Source: Myxococcota bacterium | Lineage (GTDB): Bacteria; Myxococcota_A; Polyangia; JAAYKL01 | Reading direction: 5' to 3' | DNA length: 35,711 nucleotides | Assembly: GCA_025453525.1 (NCBI GenBank) | Contig: JALOQD010000020.1 | Coordinates: forward strand, 1 to 35,711 | Shown: positions 1-7,844 of the stretch, piece by piece | Layout: each line of letters begins with the position of its first letter | How positions within the stretch are numbered: the first letter of the stretch is position 1 | Made by a program: the position numbers and the translations under genes | The notes under the pieces: generated by a model | The model's input: the letters and a program-made list of their open reading frames with translations, nothing else | Told to the model about the DNA's origin: nothing | Database searches by the model: none

Positions 1-2633
1 TTATGGCGATGAGCGATCGAGTGACCCATTTCGTGAGTCACGACCGAGTAATGAGCTTTGCGGGCGACATAATCACGCATTCGCTCGAGGGTCTCCTCGC
101 TGGCGCCCTTCACTGGACCGAACTTCTCCTCGAGAACGTCAGCGAGCGGGGCAACGGACAGTGGAGCCTCGGCCATGTTGGCCTCGAGAATGCACATGCC
201 GCGCTTGTGCATGGCATTTTGGATCATCCGCTTGAGCTCGCGCTGAAGGTCGAGGGAGGCGCCGCGCAGGGGAGAAATCCTGTTCATGATCTCTTCGGTC
301 ATTGGCACGTTGCTCACGCCATAAAGCTGCCGGATGGGCTCGCTCAAAAGCTCAGCTTCGATCTCTGTGCCGGCCAAGGCCGCGGCGCGAGCCGCATAGA
401 GTGGCGTATTGCCGTTCATCTTGTCGCCGTCTGCCCTGACACCGAGGAATTTTTGGCGAACCTCGTTGAGGTTGGCTTTGAGCTGGACCTTGTTGAGCTT
501 CAGTTGGGAGCCGAGCGTCTGGAAGGCTTTGACGTCTGCCTTGCCTGTGGCGAACTCGGACACGCGCTGGTCGACAAAGTCCTTGGACATGGTGCCAGCC
601 ACACCGCCGCGGGCCGAGGCTTCGGTGGCCTTGGAGTAATTCGTACCCCATGTGGCGCCGCTGATGTCCGACACATCGAGGTCGCCCTTGACAAGACGGA
701 CTTGATCGACAGCGAGTTGGCTCCAATAGTCGTTGACCCATGACCACACGTTGCAGCTGGTGGAAATATTTTCACCCGTGGTGGGGTCGATGGCGCTGAC
801 CATGATGCCCCAGGGTGACGGCGTCTGGGGCTGATGGAACACGTTGATGGTGTCGAAGCGCAGGTCGCCCAGGCGTGCCTGGGTGGAGTTGTCGCAGGCC
901 TCGATGAGGTCAGCGATCTCGTTTGTGACTTCGTCCTCGGGCAGGTTGATGGCCCAGGTGCAGTCCTCGCCCGTGGCGTCGACCATCGTGCCTTTGTCGT
1001 TTTTGATCACCGGCAGACGGCGCTGGCCGCAGGCCATGGGGTCGTGGGCCTGGACCGGGCTGTGGCACAGCACGATCATCTCGGGCATCTTGGCAATGGC
1101 GATCACGCCGGGGTCGTAGCCGCGGGCCTTGCCCACGCTGTCGGCAATGCCGTTGCAGGTGGCGGGGTCTGTAAGGCCGCTGTCCGTGCGACGGCAGGCA
1201 TCCACTTCGCGAGCCAAGACAATGGCGTCCCAACCGTCGTCGATCTGACCATGGTAGACAGGGTATTTGGTGGCGCAATCTTCGCCGTTCGTGCGGTTGC
1301 ACTCGGCGTAACGAGCGGTCTGGACTGCCACGCGCAGGGCCACGTCCCACTCGTGAGCCGCGTAATCGCTGGGCTCGAAGTACCGCAGGTCGCTCCCGTT
1401 GGTGTAGTACCACACCAGGGGCTTGGCTACGCGATCCTTAAACGGCAGGGTGCATTTCTGCTTGAAGGTGTCGCAGCGGGAGCCATCGCCTTGCACGGCT
1501 TCACATTCGTCTTCAGTGCCGTCATTGTTGAGGTCTCGGTGCGGATCCTCGCCAAACTCCGTGGTTTGGGAGGTGTAGCAAGCCACCTCGCCCACCATGT
1601 TGGTTGGGTCGGTGTAATAGTGGCTGCGCTCCCAGATGTTGTAGCGGTTGAGCAAGCGGTGGTGCAGGGTGTCGGTCATGCCGTAGTTGCGGGCATAGCC
1701 GTAGCGCTCGGTGACAAACCCGCCGAACGACGTGAAGCGGCCACCGTCGTGCTCGGCTGGCTCGAAGTCGGTGTCCACCACGCGGCGGAACGAGTGGCGC
1801 AGGGTGAGCTCCACGGGGTTGCAGTTGCCCATGGGGAAGCTGCCGCCAAAAATGTCGAGGGGCAGGAAGCACGCCGGGTACTTGGGAATGCCCCATTGGG
1901 ACAGATCGATGGTCCCTGGTTTGGCAAACGCCTTGGTGGTCACATCAAAGTAACCGTTTTCCATGTCGAACACGGGCGCGTCTTTGTCGTTGGGATCGTC
2001 GACGTAGTAAGCAATGGGCTCGTAAGTCGTCCCAAACAGACCGATAAAGTCGAGCGGATTGAAATCATAGCTATCGGTCGCGAGGTTCATCGACCAGTTC
2101 ACGCGGATGAAATCCCGGTCGTACCATGGGCGGTCCATGCCGTTCTCGCTCACGACATTCACTTTTTCGCCCGTGACCGAATTGTAGTCATTGGCGATGT
2201 CAAAGTGACTCGTGATTAAGAACATGGCCACGATCTGGCCATCGTGGGTCTCGGAGCCGACGGCATTGCCACGGTTGTCCTTCTTGGGAGCGCCGTTACC
2301 GTCTGAGCCGATGATGCGCTCATAAGACGCGCGGGCGATGAGCAAGTCTTGGGTGACTTGCCATTTGAGGCGAGCCACGTTCTGGCCGATGGTGGAGGGG
2401 AACAGGAGATCCTGGCTCGCGCCGTAACCGACGTCGGTTACGGTGGTGCGGCCCCAGAACTCGGGGTCGTCGCGAGTGTCGGTGTAGTCCGGCCCGATGA
2501 AGAATTCCTTCTTCAGCGCATAGGGCTGGACACGGTCGATTGGATCGCGCTCTTCTGCGCAGGCAAGCACGAGGGTGCCGGCGATGAGGAGCAGCCCAGA
2601 CTTCCAGAGAAAACTTTGCTTATCGAATCTCAT
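1..2633 (-). CDS. Secreted zinc-dependent metalloprotease lipoprotein (partial, runs off left edge)
   Basis: The minus-strand frame from ATG at 2633 stays open to base 1, giving 877 residues without a stop. The N-terminus is a lipoprotein signal with lipobox LVLAC near residue 25, so the mature protein should be lipid-anchored outside the inner membrane. The last visible residues, 867-877, read HEMGHSIAHRH. This is an HExxHxxxxxH zinc-binding motif with catalytic Glu868 and three His ligands; the usual Gly at the eighth position is Ala. It resembles the HEVGHTLGLRHN motif of bacterial zinc-dependent metalloproteases of the DUF4953/DUF5117 type. The long region before it contains many Cys and is not recognised. 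The start lies 2 nt after the stop of the barrel protein gene, and GAGGAG inside that gene's last codons serves as the ribosome site, so the two are probably translationally coupled. The C-terminal part lies outside the window. Confidence 0.85.
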   Translation of the reverse strand, partial: MRFDKQSFLWKSGLLLIAGTLVLACAEERDPIDRVQPYALKKEFFIGPDYTDTRDDPEFWGRTTVTDVGYGASQDLLFPSTIGQNVARLKWQVTQDLLIARASYERIIGSDGNGAPKKDNRGNAVGSETHDGQIVAMFLITSHFDIANDYNSVTGEKVNVVSENGMDRPWYDRDFIRVNWSMNLATDSYDFNPLDFIGLFGTTYEPIAYYVDDPNDKDAPVFDMENGYFDVTTKAFAKPGTIDLSQWGIPKYPACFLPLDIFGGSFPMGNCNPVELTLRHSFRRVVDTDFEPAEHDGGRFTSFGGFVTERYGYARNYGMTDTLHHRLLNRYNIWERSHYYTDPTNMVGEVACYTSQTTEFGEDPHRDLNNDGTEDECEAVQGDGSRCDTFKQKCTLPFKDRVAKPLVWYYTNGSDLRYFEPSDYAAHEWDVALRVAVQTARYAECNRTNGEDCATKYPVYHGQIDDGWDAIVLAREVDACRRTDSGLTDPATCNGIADSVGKARGYDPGVIAIAKMPEMIVLCHSPVQAHDPMACGQRRLPVIKNDKGTMVDATGEDCTWAINLPEDEVTNEIADLIEACDNSTQARLGDLRFDTINVFHQPQTPSPWGIMVSAIDPTTGENISTSCNVWSWVNDYWSQLAVDQVRLVKGDLDVSDISGATWGTNYSKATEASARGGVAGTMSKDFVDQRVSEFATGKADVKAFQTLGSQLKLNKVQLKANLNEVRQKFLGVRADGDKMNGNTPLYAARAAALAGTEIEAELLSEPIRQLYGVSNVPMTEEIMNRISPLRGASLDLQRELKRMIQNAMHKRGMCILEANMAEAPLSVAPLADVLEEKFGPVKGASEETLERMRDYVARKAHYSVVTHEMGHSIAHRH

Positions 2634-2635
2634 TT

Positions 2636-3814
2636 TCACTCCTCGCTCCCTTTGAGCTCTGAGACCAGACTCGCGACATCGAGCCGCAGGTCCAGGAACA
2701 ACGCGGTGTACCTATTCACGAACGGTGCTTCGTACTCGGATTGGGTGTTGAGCTGGGGGTTGGCGGTTTCGAACCCGAGGGCAATGCCCAAGGGGCCCCA
2801 GGGCTTGGCTTCGAACTCGGCGCCGTACAGCATCATGTAGCGCTTGCGCTGCTCGGTGGCGTTGGGGCTGTCGCTCGGCTCGATACAGCCAGGCACTCCT
2901 TCGATTTCAATGCACTGATCCCCCATGGGCGCGGCGTAGGAGATCGACACGCCCACGTTGGTGCTGAAGCTCAGCCAATCGGTGATGCCCAGGCCGAGCA
3001 CCAGCATGTGCGAGAGGCCCCACAGGGCATTGCGCTTGCCCGACAGGGCGAGGAACTGCTCGCCCGTGGCGCCGGCGATGCGCGGCTCTTCGAGCTGTGG
3101 GGTGGCAGAGCGGTAGAAATTGCGCGTCACGCCAAAGGCGTAGTTGATATTGAGACCCTTGAGCAGCTCAAAGGTGCGGCCCACGCTCAGGCCTGGCTTG
3201 AGGCCCAGGATCAGGGTGCGCGCCTGGGAAAGTTTGCTGGTCGGCGTGACAAAATCGAGCTTGGCGCCCAGATCTATCTTGAGCACCGGGATGGTGTAGA
3301 ACTTGGAAGCGCCGAGCTTGATCTTGAGGTCGTCGATCACGGCCTCGTTGGCGTAGGTGGTGTCGTCGGCCTCGGTGAGCTCGCCGCTGATGTTGAGGGC
3401 CAGGCCCATATTGAAAATGTCCCCGAACCACCACTTGGGTTGCAGGTCCAGGGCCATGACGTAAAATGGGTTGTACGTGTAGTCGGCACTCTTATTGAGC
3501 GTCAGAGCGCTCATGGCGTTGCGATACGCGACGTTGGTGCCGCGGTACGGCACTTTTTTGGCCTTGGGCTCGACCGCGGCCTCGGTCGTGACCGCGGCCT
3601 GGACGTCGACCCCCAGCTCGGCGCCGGCACCTGCCTCGGCAGCTGGCGCTGCGTCCGCGACAGGGGCCGCCTCCGCGACAGGAGCTGCGTCCGCGGCTGG
3701 CGGTGCGTCCTGCGCCGAGGCGCCTCCGGGGACGAGGAGCGCTAGCATGAGGGTGCCAGCGAGCCACTCGGCCCTGCCTCTTCTTCTTCTGGTTTTTGTT
3801 TGTTCTACCATCAT
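2636..3814 (-). CDS. Outer-membrane beta-barrel protein with Ala-rich N-terminal linker
   Basis: The 392-residue product starts with a basic stretch and a hydrophobic signal peptide ending at GGASAQ, near residue 35. A low-complexity Ala/Pro/Val/Glu/Asp segment follows to about residue 80. The rest has alternating aromatic and polar strands typical of an outer-membrane barrel (for example NPFYVMALDLQPKWWFGD and TNVGVSISYAAPM). No family name can be given with confidence. Met at 3814 is followed by a second Met at 3811, so the exact start is uncertain. The gene is the first of a two-gene unit with the secreted metalloprotease 2 nt downstream. The barrel may therefore work with the protease at the cell surface, but this is an inference from position. 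Confidence 0.85.
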   Translation of the reverse strand: MMVEQTKTRRRRGRAEWLAGTLMLALLVPGGASAQDAPPAADAAPVAEAAPVADAAPAAEAGAGAELGVDVQAAVTTEAAVEPKAKKVPYRGTNVAYRNAMSALTLNKSADYTYNPFYVMALDLQPKWWFGDIFNMGLALNISGELTEADDTTYANEAVIDDLKIKLGASKFYTIPVLKIDLGAKLDFVTPTSKLSQARTLILGLKPGLSVGRTFELLKGLNINYAFGVTRNFYRSATPQLEEPRIAGATGEQFLALSGKRNALWGLSHMLVLGLGITDWLSFSTNVGVSISYAAPMGDQCIEIEGVPGCIEPSDSPNATEQRKRYMMLYGAEFEAKPWGPLGIALGFETANPQLNTQSEYEAPFVNRYTALFLDLRLDVASLVSELKGSEE

Positions 3815-4121
3815 AACTACTGCTCCGTGCTCCTGGTGTTCGGCCCGAAGTTACTAGCAAGCCTCTTTGGAGCGACTCCCATAGGGCACAGAGCCTACAC
3901 ACAGAAGAGCTGCCTTGTCTAGCCTGCAAAAAACCTGAACAACTCTAAAAAAGCCTCGCGATTTTTCTCTTTGACTGGTGCCTCGAAACACCAACGACAA
4001 TTAAAGATGCAAGGACGAGTCCAACGAAAATGCCAGGGGTAAGAAGGGGGAATACCCGGCGCTGCCCCAGCGTTTACGGGTGTTTAAGCAGCCATGGTGC
4101 ACTGCGTCCCCACAGAAATCC
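3815..4121. other. Intergenic region between barrel gene and nuclease gene
   Basis: This 307-nt stretch separates two minus-strand genes, so it should carry the promoter of the barrel gene and the end of the upstream transcript. No convincing open frame lies in it. Around 3950-3976 there is an A/T-flanked GC core (AAAAAAGCCTCGCGATTTTT) that could act as a weak terminator. A small GGTG/CACC hairpin lies at about 3977-3992. I see no clear sigma-70 promoter. Confidence 0.4.
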
Positions 4122-4718
4122 TCAGCGGGGTCTCTTGTCCCCAGGACGGGCAAAGCCCTTGGCCCACAAGCCCAGGCCTTTTTCTTTTGCCGCGGCCTGG
4201 GCTGCCTCGAGCTGCGCCGCGTACTTGCCCTTGCCAAAGCGCGTGTAGAACCGCGTCCAGCCCGACTCGACCATGGCCAGGCTGAGATTGCGGTCGCCGG
4301 CGAACACGTAGGCCAGGAGCCTGCCATAGCGATCTCGCTCGAGGTCGGACCCGGTCTCGGGCTCGAGGCGCAGGGGCCTTTCTCGGATGAGCTCCTCGAG
4401 AGTCTGGGTGGCTTCTCGGTATCCGGGCTCGCCCTTTTCCGGGGTGTTGGTGCGCAGCAGGCGCACGTATTCCTGCACTCCGGCGCGCCGCACCTTGAGC
4501 GTGTCGCCGTCCACGACCTTGAGGAGCTCGATGGGATAGGGGCCCCTCTGCGGTGGTTCCTGCGCCTCGGGCTGGGACGCTTTCGCGCCAGGCTCGCGCA
4601 AAAACGGCGCGATCGTGCGGTACAGCGCGCCGCCAGCGGCCAGCGCCATGATGAGAATGAGCGCCGTGCGCTTGGTGGCGAGCCGCGAACGCCGTATCGG
4701 TCCGGTCCGGGTGGTCAT
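4122..4718 (-). CDS. Membrane-anchored staphylococcal-nuclease-like (thermonuclease) protein
   Basis: The product has 198 residues. Residues 17-33 form one hydrophobic segment after a basic N-terminus, which suggests an anchor or uncleaved signal with the catalytic domain outside the cytoplasm. Residues about 62-190 match the SNase fold, with VDGDTLKV (Asp72 at the Asp21 position of the S. aureus enzyme), RLL (Arg86 = Arg35), TPE (Glu94 = Glu43) and DRYGRLLAY (Arg133 = Arg87). The calcium ligand Asp40 is replaced by Asn91. Members of the family cut DNA or RNA using calcium; this change may alter metal binding, so activity is uncertain. The start codon overlaps the dihydroorotase stop as ATGA, so the gene is probably translated by coupling. 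The partnership with a pyrimidine-synthesis gene is not explained by known function. Confidence 0.87.
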   Translation of the reverse strand: MTTRTGPIRRSRLATKRTALILIMALAAGGALYRTIAPFLREPGAKASQPEAQEPPQRGPYPIELLKVVDGDTLKVRRAGVQEYVRLLRTNTPEKGEPGYREATQTLEELIRERPLRLEPETGSDLERDRYGRLLAYVFAGDRNLSLAMVESGWTRFYTRFGKGKYAAQLEAAQAAAKEKGLGLWAKGFARPGDKRPR

Positions 4719-6049
4719 CCGCGCTCCGAGGTTTCACAGGCATTGCGCCCGCGGGGCTCTCCGACGATCTTGCCCTGCTCGAACACCACCGCGCCCCGGA
4801 CCATGGTGAGCACGGGCCATCCCCGCAGCACAGCGCCGTGCCACGGGCTCCAGCCGCACCGCGTCCATTGGCTGGCATTGTCGATGAGGTGCTCGCACCT
4901 TGGGTCCACGAGCACCAGGTCCGCGTCCGCGCCTGTTGCGATCCGCCCCTTGCTCGCAAGCCCAAAGAGGCGCGCCGGCGCTTCGGACATATAGGTGAAC
5001 ACCTCGGCCACCGAGCACGAGCCGCGATGGGCCGCGTCCAGCAAAAGGCCCAGGGAGTTCTCCACGCAGGGCACTCCAGAGGGCACGTCCCAGATGTTCG
5101 GCCGGGTCTTTTCTTCCAGGGTGTGGGGCGCGTGATCCGTGGCGATGGCGTCGATGGCGCCGCTGTGCAGGGCCTGCCACAGTGCGTGTCTGTCTGCGGC
5201 GGTCTTGAGCGACGGGTTCATCTTGGCCAGGCCGCCGAGCCGCTCGTAGTCCGAGACATCGAGGAGCAGGTGATGCGGCGCGACCTCGGCAGTGACCACT
5301 TTGCTGCGCAGGGACAGGGCCGTGGCTTCCAGGGCGCTCGACACATGGGCGATGTGCGTGCGGTGCTTGTGGCGAGCCGCGAGGTCCAGGGCGCGCTCAG
5401 TGGCCAAGAGCCCCACGCGGTCGTCCCGCACCACGCTGTGTACAGACGCGTCTGTGCGGTGCTGATGCGCCTTTTGCAGGGCTCGCATGCGGTCTTCGTC
5501 CTCGCAGTGCACGGCGATCACCCAGCTGGGATCGGTCTGGCCGAACAGGAGCTCGAGCGCTTCCTGTTTGTCGACGAGCAGGTCACCGGTCGAGGCGCCG
5601 AGGAAGAGCTTGATTCCACAATGGCCCGTGGACTTGCGCAGCTCGTCGAGATTGTGGGGCGTGGCGCCGATGAACACGCCGAAATCCACATGGCTGCCTG
5701 CCGCGGCCAGGGATAGCTTGTCGCGCACGCGCTGCGCTGTCGTCGTTGGGGGATGGGTGTTGGGCATGTCGAAGAACGTGGTCACGCCGCCGGCGGCACA
5801 GGCCATGGAGCCAGAGGCAAAACACTCCTTGTGCGTCGCGCCGGGGTCTCGCATGTGCACATGGGCATCGACGAGCCCTGGACCGAGCAGCATCCCGGTG
5901 GCGTCGATCGTGCGCGCCGCGCTGCGAGCCAAGGCCGGCCCGACCTCGGCGATCACGCCGTCCTCGACGAGCACCTCGACTTCTTCGATCCCCTGCTCTC
6001 TGCCGCGGAACACCCGCGCTCCAGTGATCTTTATGCTGCCTGGCTTCAC
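4715..6049 (-). CDS. pyrC: Dihydroorotase
   Basis: Dihydroorotase interconverts N-carbamoyl-aspartate and dihydroorotate, the third step of pyrimidine synthesis in the cytoplasm. The 444-residue product has the metal-binding HVHMRDPG near residue 63, the lysine of GIKLFLG (about residue 147) that is usually carboxylated, His in AVHCEDE (about 180) and HIAHVSS (about 234), and the catalytic Asp of ATDHAPH (about 304). This is the class I pattern, close to allantoinases and other cyclic amidohydrolases; DPGATHKE favours dihydroorotase. I chose the GTG at 6049 because AAGGAG lies 8 nt upstream. An in-frame ATG at 6076 lacks such a site and would add 9 residues. The stop overlaps the nuclease start by ATGA. 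Confidence 0.93.
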   Translation of the reverse strand: MKPGSIKITGARVFRGREQGIEEVEVLVEDGVIAEVGPALARSAARTIDATGMLLGPGLVDAHVHMRDPGATHKECFASGSMACAAGGVTTFFDMPNTHPPTTTAQRVRDKLSLAAAGSHVDFGVFIGATPHNLDELRKSTGHCGIKLFLGASTGDLLVDKQEALELLFGQTDPSWVIAVHCEDEDRMRALQKAHQHRTDASVHSVVRDDRVGLLATERALDLAARHKHRTHIAHVSSALEATALSLRSKVVTAEVAPHHLLLDVSDYERLGGLAKMNPSLKTAADRHALWQALHSGAIDAIATDHAPHTLEEKTRPNIWDVPSGVPCVENSLGLLLDAAHRGSCSVAEVFTYMSEAPARLFGLASKGRIATGADADLVLVDPRCEHLIDNASQWTRCGWSPWHGAVLRGWPVLTMVRGAVVFEQGKIVGEPRGRNACETSERG

Positions 6050-6057
6050 GTCCCTCG

Positions 6058-6063
6058 CTCCTT
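6058..6063 (-). promoter_or_regulatory. Ribosome binding site deciding the dihydroorotase start
   Basis: On the minus strand AAGGAG lies 8 nt before GTG at 6049. The in-frame ATG further upstream, at 6076, has no purine-rich site before it, so the GTG is preferred. Confidence 0.6.
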
Positions 6064-6215
6064 GTCGCGGCGCCATTTGAAACGTCAGAACATCGGATTG
6101 TAGCCAGAGGGCTCGCGGGATACAACCTCGCGGACCGCTCCCCAGGCTCCCAGCGCTCGCCGCTCACGATGGCGTCGGTCCGGCGCACGCCGCGTTTTTT
6201 AGGTGGGTCACGCCG

Positions 6216-6241
6216 ATTCGCCGCCGCCGGCATCGGCGAAT
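6216..6241. repeat. Short inverted repeat in divergent promoter region
   Basis: ATTCGCCG at 6216-6223 and its exact complement CGGCGAAT at 6234-6241 flank a 10-nt GC-rich spacer. It lies between the divergent dihydroorotase and Rpn genes, about 70 nt before the Rpn start. It could be an operator or a leader hairpin; nothing in the sequence identifies a binding protein. Confidence 0.35.
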
Positions 6242-6310
6242 TCCCTGCGATTTTCAATTGTCGCTCGCTGGCACGAACCTTGATCCCCACCGCGGGGCAC
6301 TGGAGGCCAG

Positions 6311-7366
6311 ATGGGTATTTACGACAAAAGCTATCAACTCTTGTTTTCGCATCCGCAGATGGTGCGCGATCTCATCCAAGGCTATGTCCATGAGGACTGG
6401 GTACAGGATCTCGATTTCGCCAGCCTCGAAAGAGCCAGCGGAAGATACACCTCGAGCAAGCTGGTCAGCCGCGAGCAGGACGTCGTGTGGCGGGCGCGGC
6501 TGCGGAGCAGCGAGATTGTGCTCTACATCCTCATGGAGCTGCAAGCTCGACCCGAGAAGCTCATGGCGGTGCGGATGATGGGTTACCTCGCTGGCCTCTA
6601 CGAACGCCTGGCGCGAGAGCGCAAGCTTTGCGGCGGGCTCTTGCCGCCGGTATTCCCGATCGTGCTCTACCGGGGTAAACGGCGGTGGAGCGCGCCTTGC
6701 ACAACGGCCGACCTCATCGCCCCAGCCAGCGAAGATCTGCGGCGCTACACGCCGCGTGTCGAATTTCTCCTGTTGGAGGAACGAGAGCTGGAACCGGCCA
6801 GTCCTCCTGAGCACAACCTTGCGAGCAGTTTGTTCGCGCTAGAGCATTCGCAAGAGCCAGAGATTATACTAAAAGTGCTGCGCGACCTGGCCTTGCGCCT
6901 CAGCCGGCCGGAGCAGCGCGACCTGCGCCAAGGTTTCTCAGCGCTGGCGCGACAGCTCGCCTGGGAGTGCGATCCAGGCTGGGCCGAGCAGGTCGAGATG
7001 GACATCGATATCGCGGAGGTGGCCATGACGATAAAAAGCCGAATGAAGATTTGGGAGAAAAACTACAAAGCCAAGGTGCTCGCCAGAATTTTGGAAGAGG
7101 GCAAAGCAGAGGGCAAAGCACAGGGGAAAGCAGAGGGCAAAGAAGAGGGCAGAGCCGAGGGCAGAGCCGAGGGCAGAGCCGAGGGCAGAGCCGAGGCGAA
7201 GAAGGCCCTTCTCCAAAAGCTGTTGGAAAAGAAGTTTGGCCCCTTGTCTCCGGTCGAACGCGAGCTCATCGAAAACGCCGACCACGAACAAGTGGAGGCT
7301 TGGACGTTGCGCATTTTCGACGCAGCAAGTCTCGGGGAGCTTCTTCTGCCCTCATCTCGCCCTTGA
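6311..7366 (+). CDS. Rpn-family PD-(D/E)XK nuclease, full-length form (RpnL-like)
   Basis: The 351-residue product belongs to the recombination-promoting nuclease/putative transposase (Rpn, PDDEXK_2) family. The N-terminus (YDKSYQLLFSHPQMVRDLI) is typical. The nuclease core has Asp57 in QDVVWR and the E-x-Q pair of LMELQ (Glu76, Gln78), followed by the usual Met/Tyr-rich helix. Residues about 230-300 form a charged helix with eight four-residue repeats (EGKA/EGRA type), then a short C-terminal domain. In the family the full-length protein is a DNA endonuclease that is toxic and can protect against phages. A separately translated C-terminal fragment is known to inhibit it, and a good internal start is present here (see the entry at 7025). 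GGAGG lies 4 nt before the ATG. No transposon ends were seen, so this is not an active insertion sequence. Confidence 0.88.
   Translation: MGIYDKSYQLLFSHPQMVRDLIQGYVHEDWVQDLDFASLERASGRYTSSKLVSREQDVVWRARLRSSEIVLYILMELQARPEKLMAVRMMGYLAGLYERLARERKLCGGLLPPVFPIVLYRGKRRWSAPCTTADLIAPASEDLRRYTPRVEFLLLEERELEPASPPEHNLASSLFALEHSQEPEIILKVLRDLALRLSRPEQRDLRQGFSALARQLAWECDPGWAEQVEMDIDIAEVAMTIKSRMKIWEKNYKAKVLARILEEGKAEGKAQGKAEGKEEGRAEGRAEGRAEGRAEAKKALLQKLLEKKFGPLSPVERELIENADHEQVEAWTLRIFDAASLGELLLPSSRP
7025..7366 (+). CDS. Putative intragenic RpnS-like inhibitor, in-frame C-terminal product of the Rpn gene
   Basis: Inside the Rpn gene, and in the same frame, GGAGG at 7015-7019 stands 5 nt before ATG at 7025. 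That is a stronger site than at most starts in this window. Translation from it gives a 113-residue protein that begins MTIKSRMKIWEKN. It contains the whole helix of eight four-residue repeats and the C-terminal domain, but none of the nuclease core. Published work on enterobacterial Rpn proteins showed such a separately made C-terminal product (RpnS). It dimerises through a helix carrying a variable number of four-residue repeats and blocks the toxic full-length protein. The match in layout is close, but expression here is inferred. Nearby in-frame ATGs at 6998 and 7043 are weaker alternatives. Confidence 0.55.
   Translation: MTIKSRMKIWEKNYKAKVLARILEEGKAEGKAQGKAEGKEEGRAEGRAEGRAEGRAEAKKALLQKLLEKKFGPLSPVERELIENADHEQVEAWTLRIFDAASLGELLLPSSRP
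7097..7192 (+). repeat. Eight tandem 12-bp repeats in the Rpn C-terminal helix
   Basis: The unit is GAGGGCARAGCM, with exactly eight consecutive 12-nt copies. The last four are identical (GAGGGCAGAGCC); the first four vary at one to three bases. Each copy encodes four residues (EGKA, QGKA, EGKE or EGRA). Because 12 is a multiple of 3, gain or loss of copies keeps the frame and changes only the helix length. Confidence 0.92.
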
Positions 7367-7454
7367 AGAAAGGGGGCCTTGGCCTCGAGCCTTTTGTGGG
7401 AAACAAGGGCGACGCCTTGCTCCTAAAGAACTTCATCCTACGCTTTTAGTACCA

Positions 7455-7835
7455 ATGCAAGGCGAACGCAGACAGCATTTCCGCGTCGTTCCCGAGGCCG
7501 GCTACCCCATCGCCGTCGACATCACTGGGGACAATTTTCTCGAGACCCTGGAGGCCGCGGACATCAGCGAGGGCGGTCTGAGCATCATCGTAAAAAGTCG
7601 ATTCGAGGACTGCCGCATCGATAAATCCGTCACCGTGGTCGTCAGGATACCCTCGCCTGTGCGGCACGAGTTCGCCGTCACGGCGCGCATCCGCCATGTC
7701 GTGGGAGAAAGGTTCGGCGTCCAGTTCCTCGACCTCAAAGAGGCGTCGAGGCTCAAGATCGATGCCTACATCTCCCATCGCCTGCGAAATCAGTCCTGGT
7801 TCATGAAGCTCAAATACAAGCTGGGGATCGCCTAG
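7455..7835 (+). CDS. PilZ-domain protein
   Basis: This is a single-domain protein of 126 residues. It has the two PilZ motifs that bind cyclic di-GMP: RxxxR near residues 6-10 (RQHFR) and DxSxxG at 36-41 (DISEGG). Strands of a small barrel follow. Such proteins report cyclic di-GMP levels to motility, polysaccharide or type IV pilus systems; no target can be named here. The ATG at 7455 puts RxxxR at the very N-terminus, as is usual. No clear Shine-Dalgarno is present, and the open frame extends upstream without family similarity. It lies 88 nt after the Rpn gene and ends 9 nt before the convergent aminotransferase stop. Confidence 0.85.
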   Translation: MQGERRQHFRVVPEAGYPIAVDITGDNFLETLEAADISEGGLSIIVKSRFEDCRIDKSVTVVVRIPSPVRHEFAVTARIRHVVGERFGVQFLDLKEASRLKIDAYISHRLRNQSWFMKLKYKLGIA

Positions 7836-7844
7836 AAGCCGTGC

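Noticed and set aside
3-743. Plus-strand open frame of 246 codons at the left edge
   Set aside because: It is antisense to the metalloprotease zinc-motif region and has no protein-like features.
834-2219. Plus-strand open frame of 461 codons
   Set aside because: It is the antisense shadow of the metalloprotease, whose frame is open across the region, has a lipoprotein signal and ends in a zinc motif.
7097-7192. CRISPR-like array
   Set aside because: The repeats are 12 nt and directly adjacent without spacers, and they lie in frame inside a coding gene.
6311-7366. Transposase of an insertion sequence
   Set aside because: Rpn proteins are often labelled putative transposase, but there are no terminal inverted repeats or target duplications and the fold is a PD-(D/E)XK nuclease.
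7367-7454. GGCCTTGGCC palindrome after the Rpn gene as a terminator
   Set aside because: The stem is short and no T tract follows.
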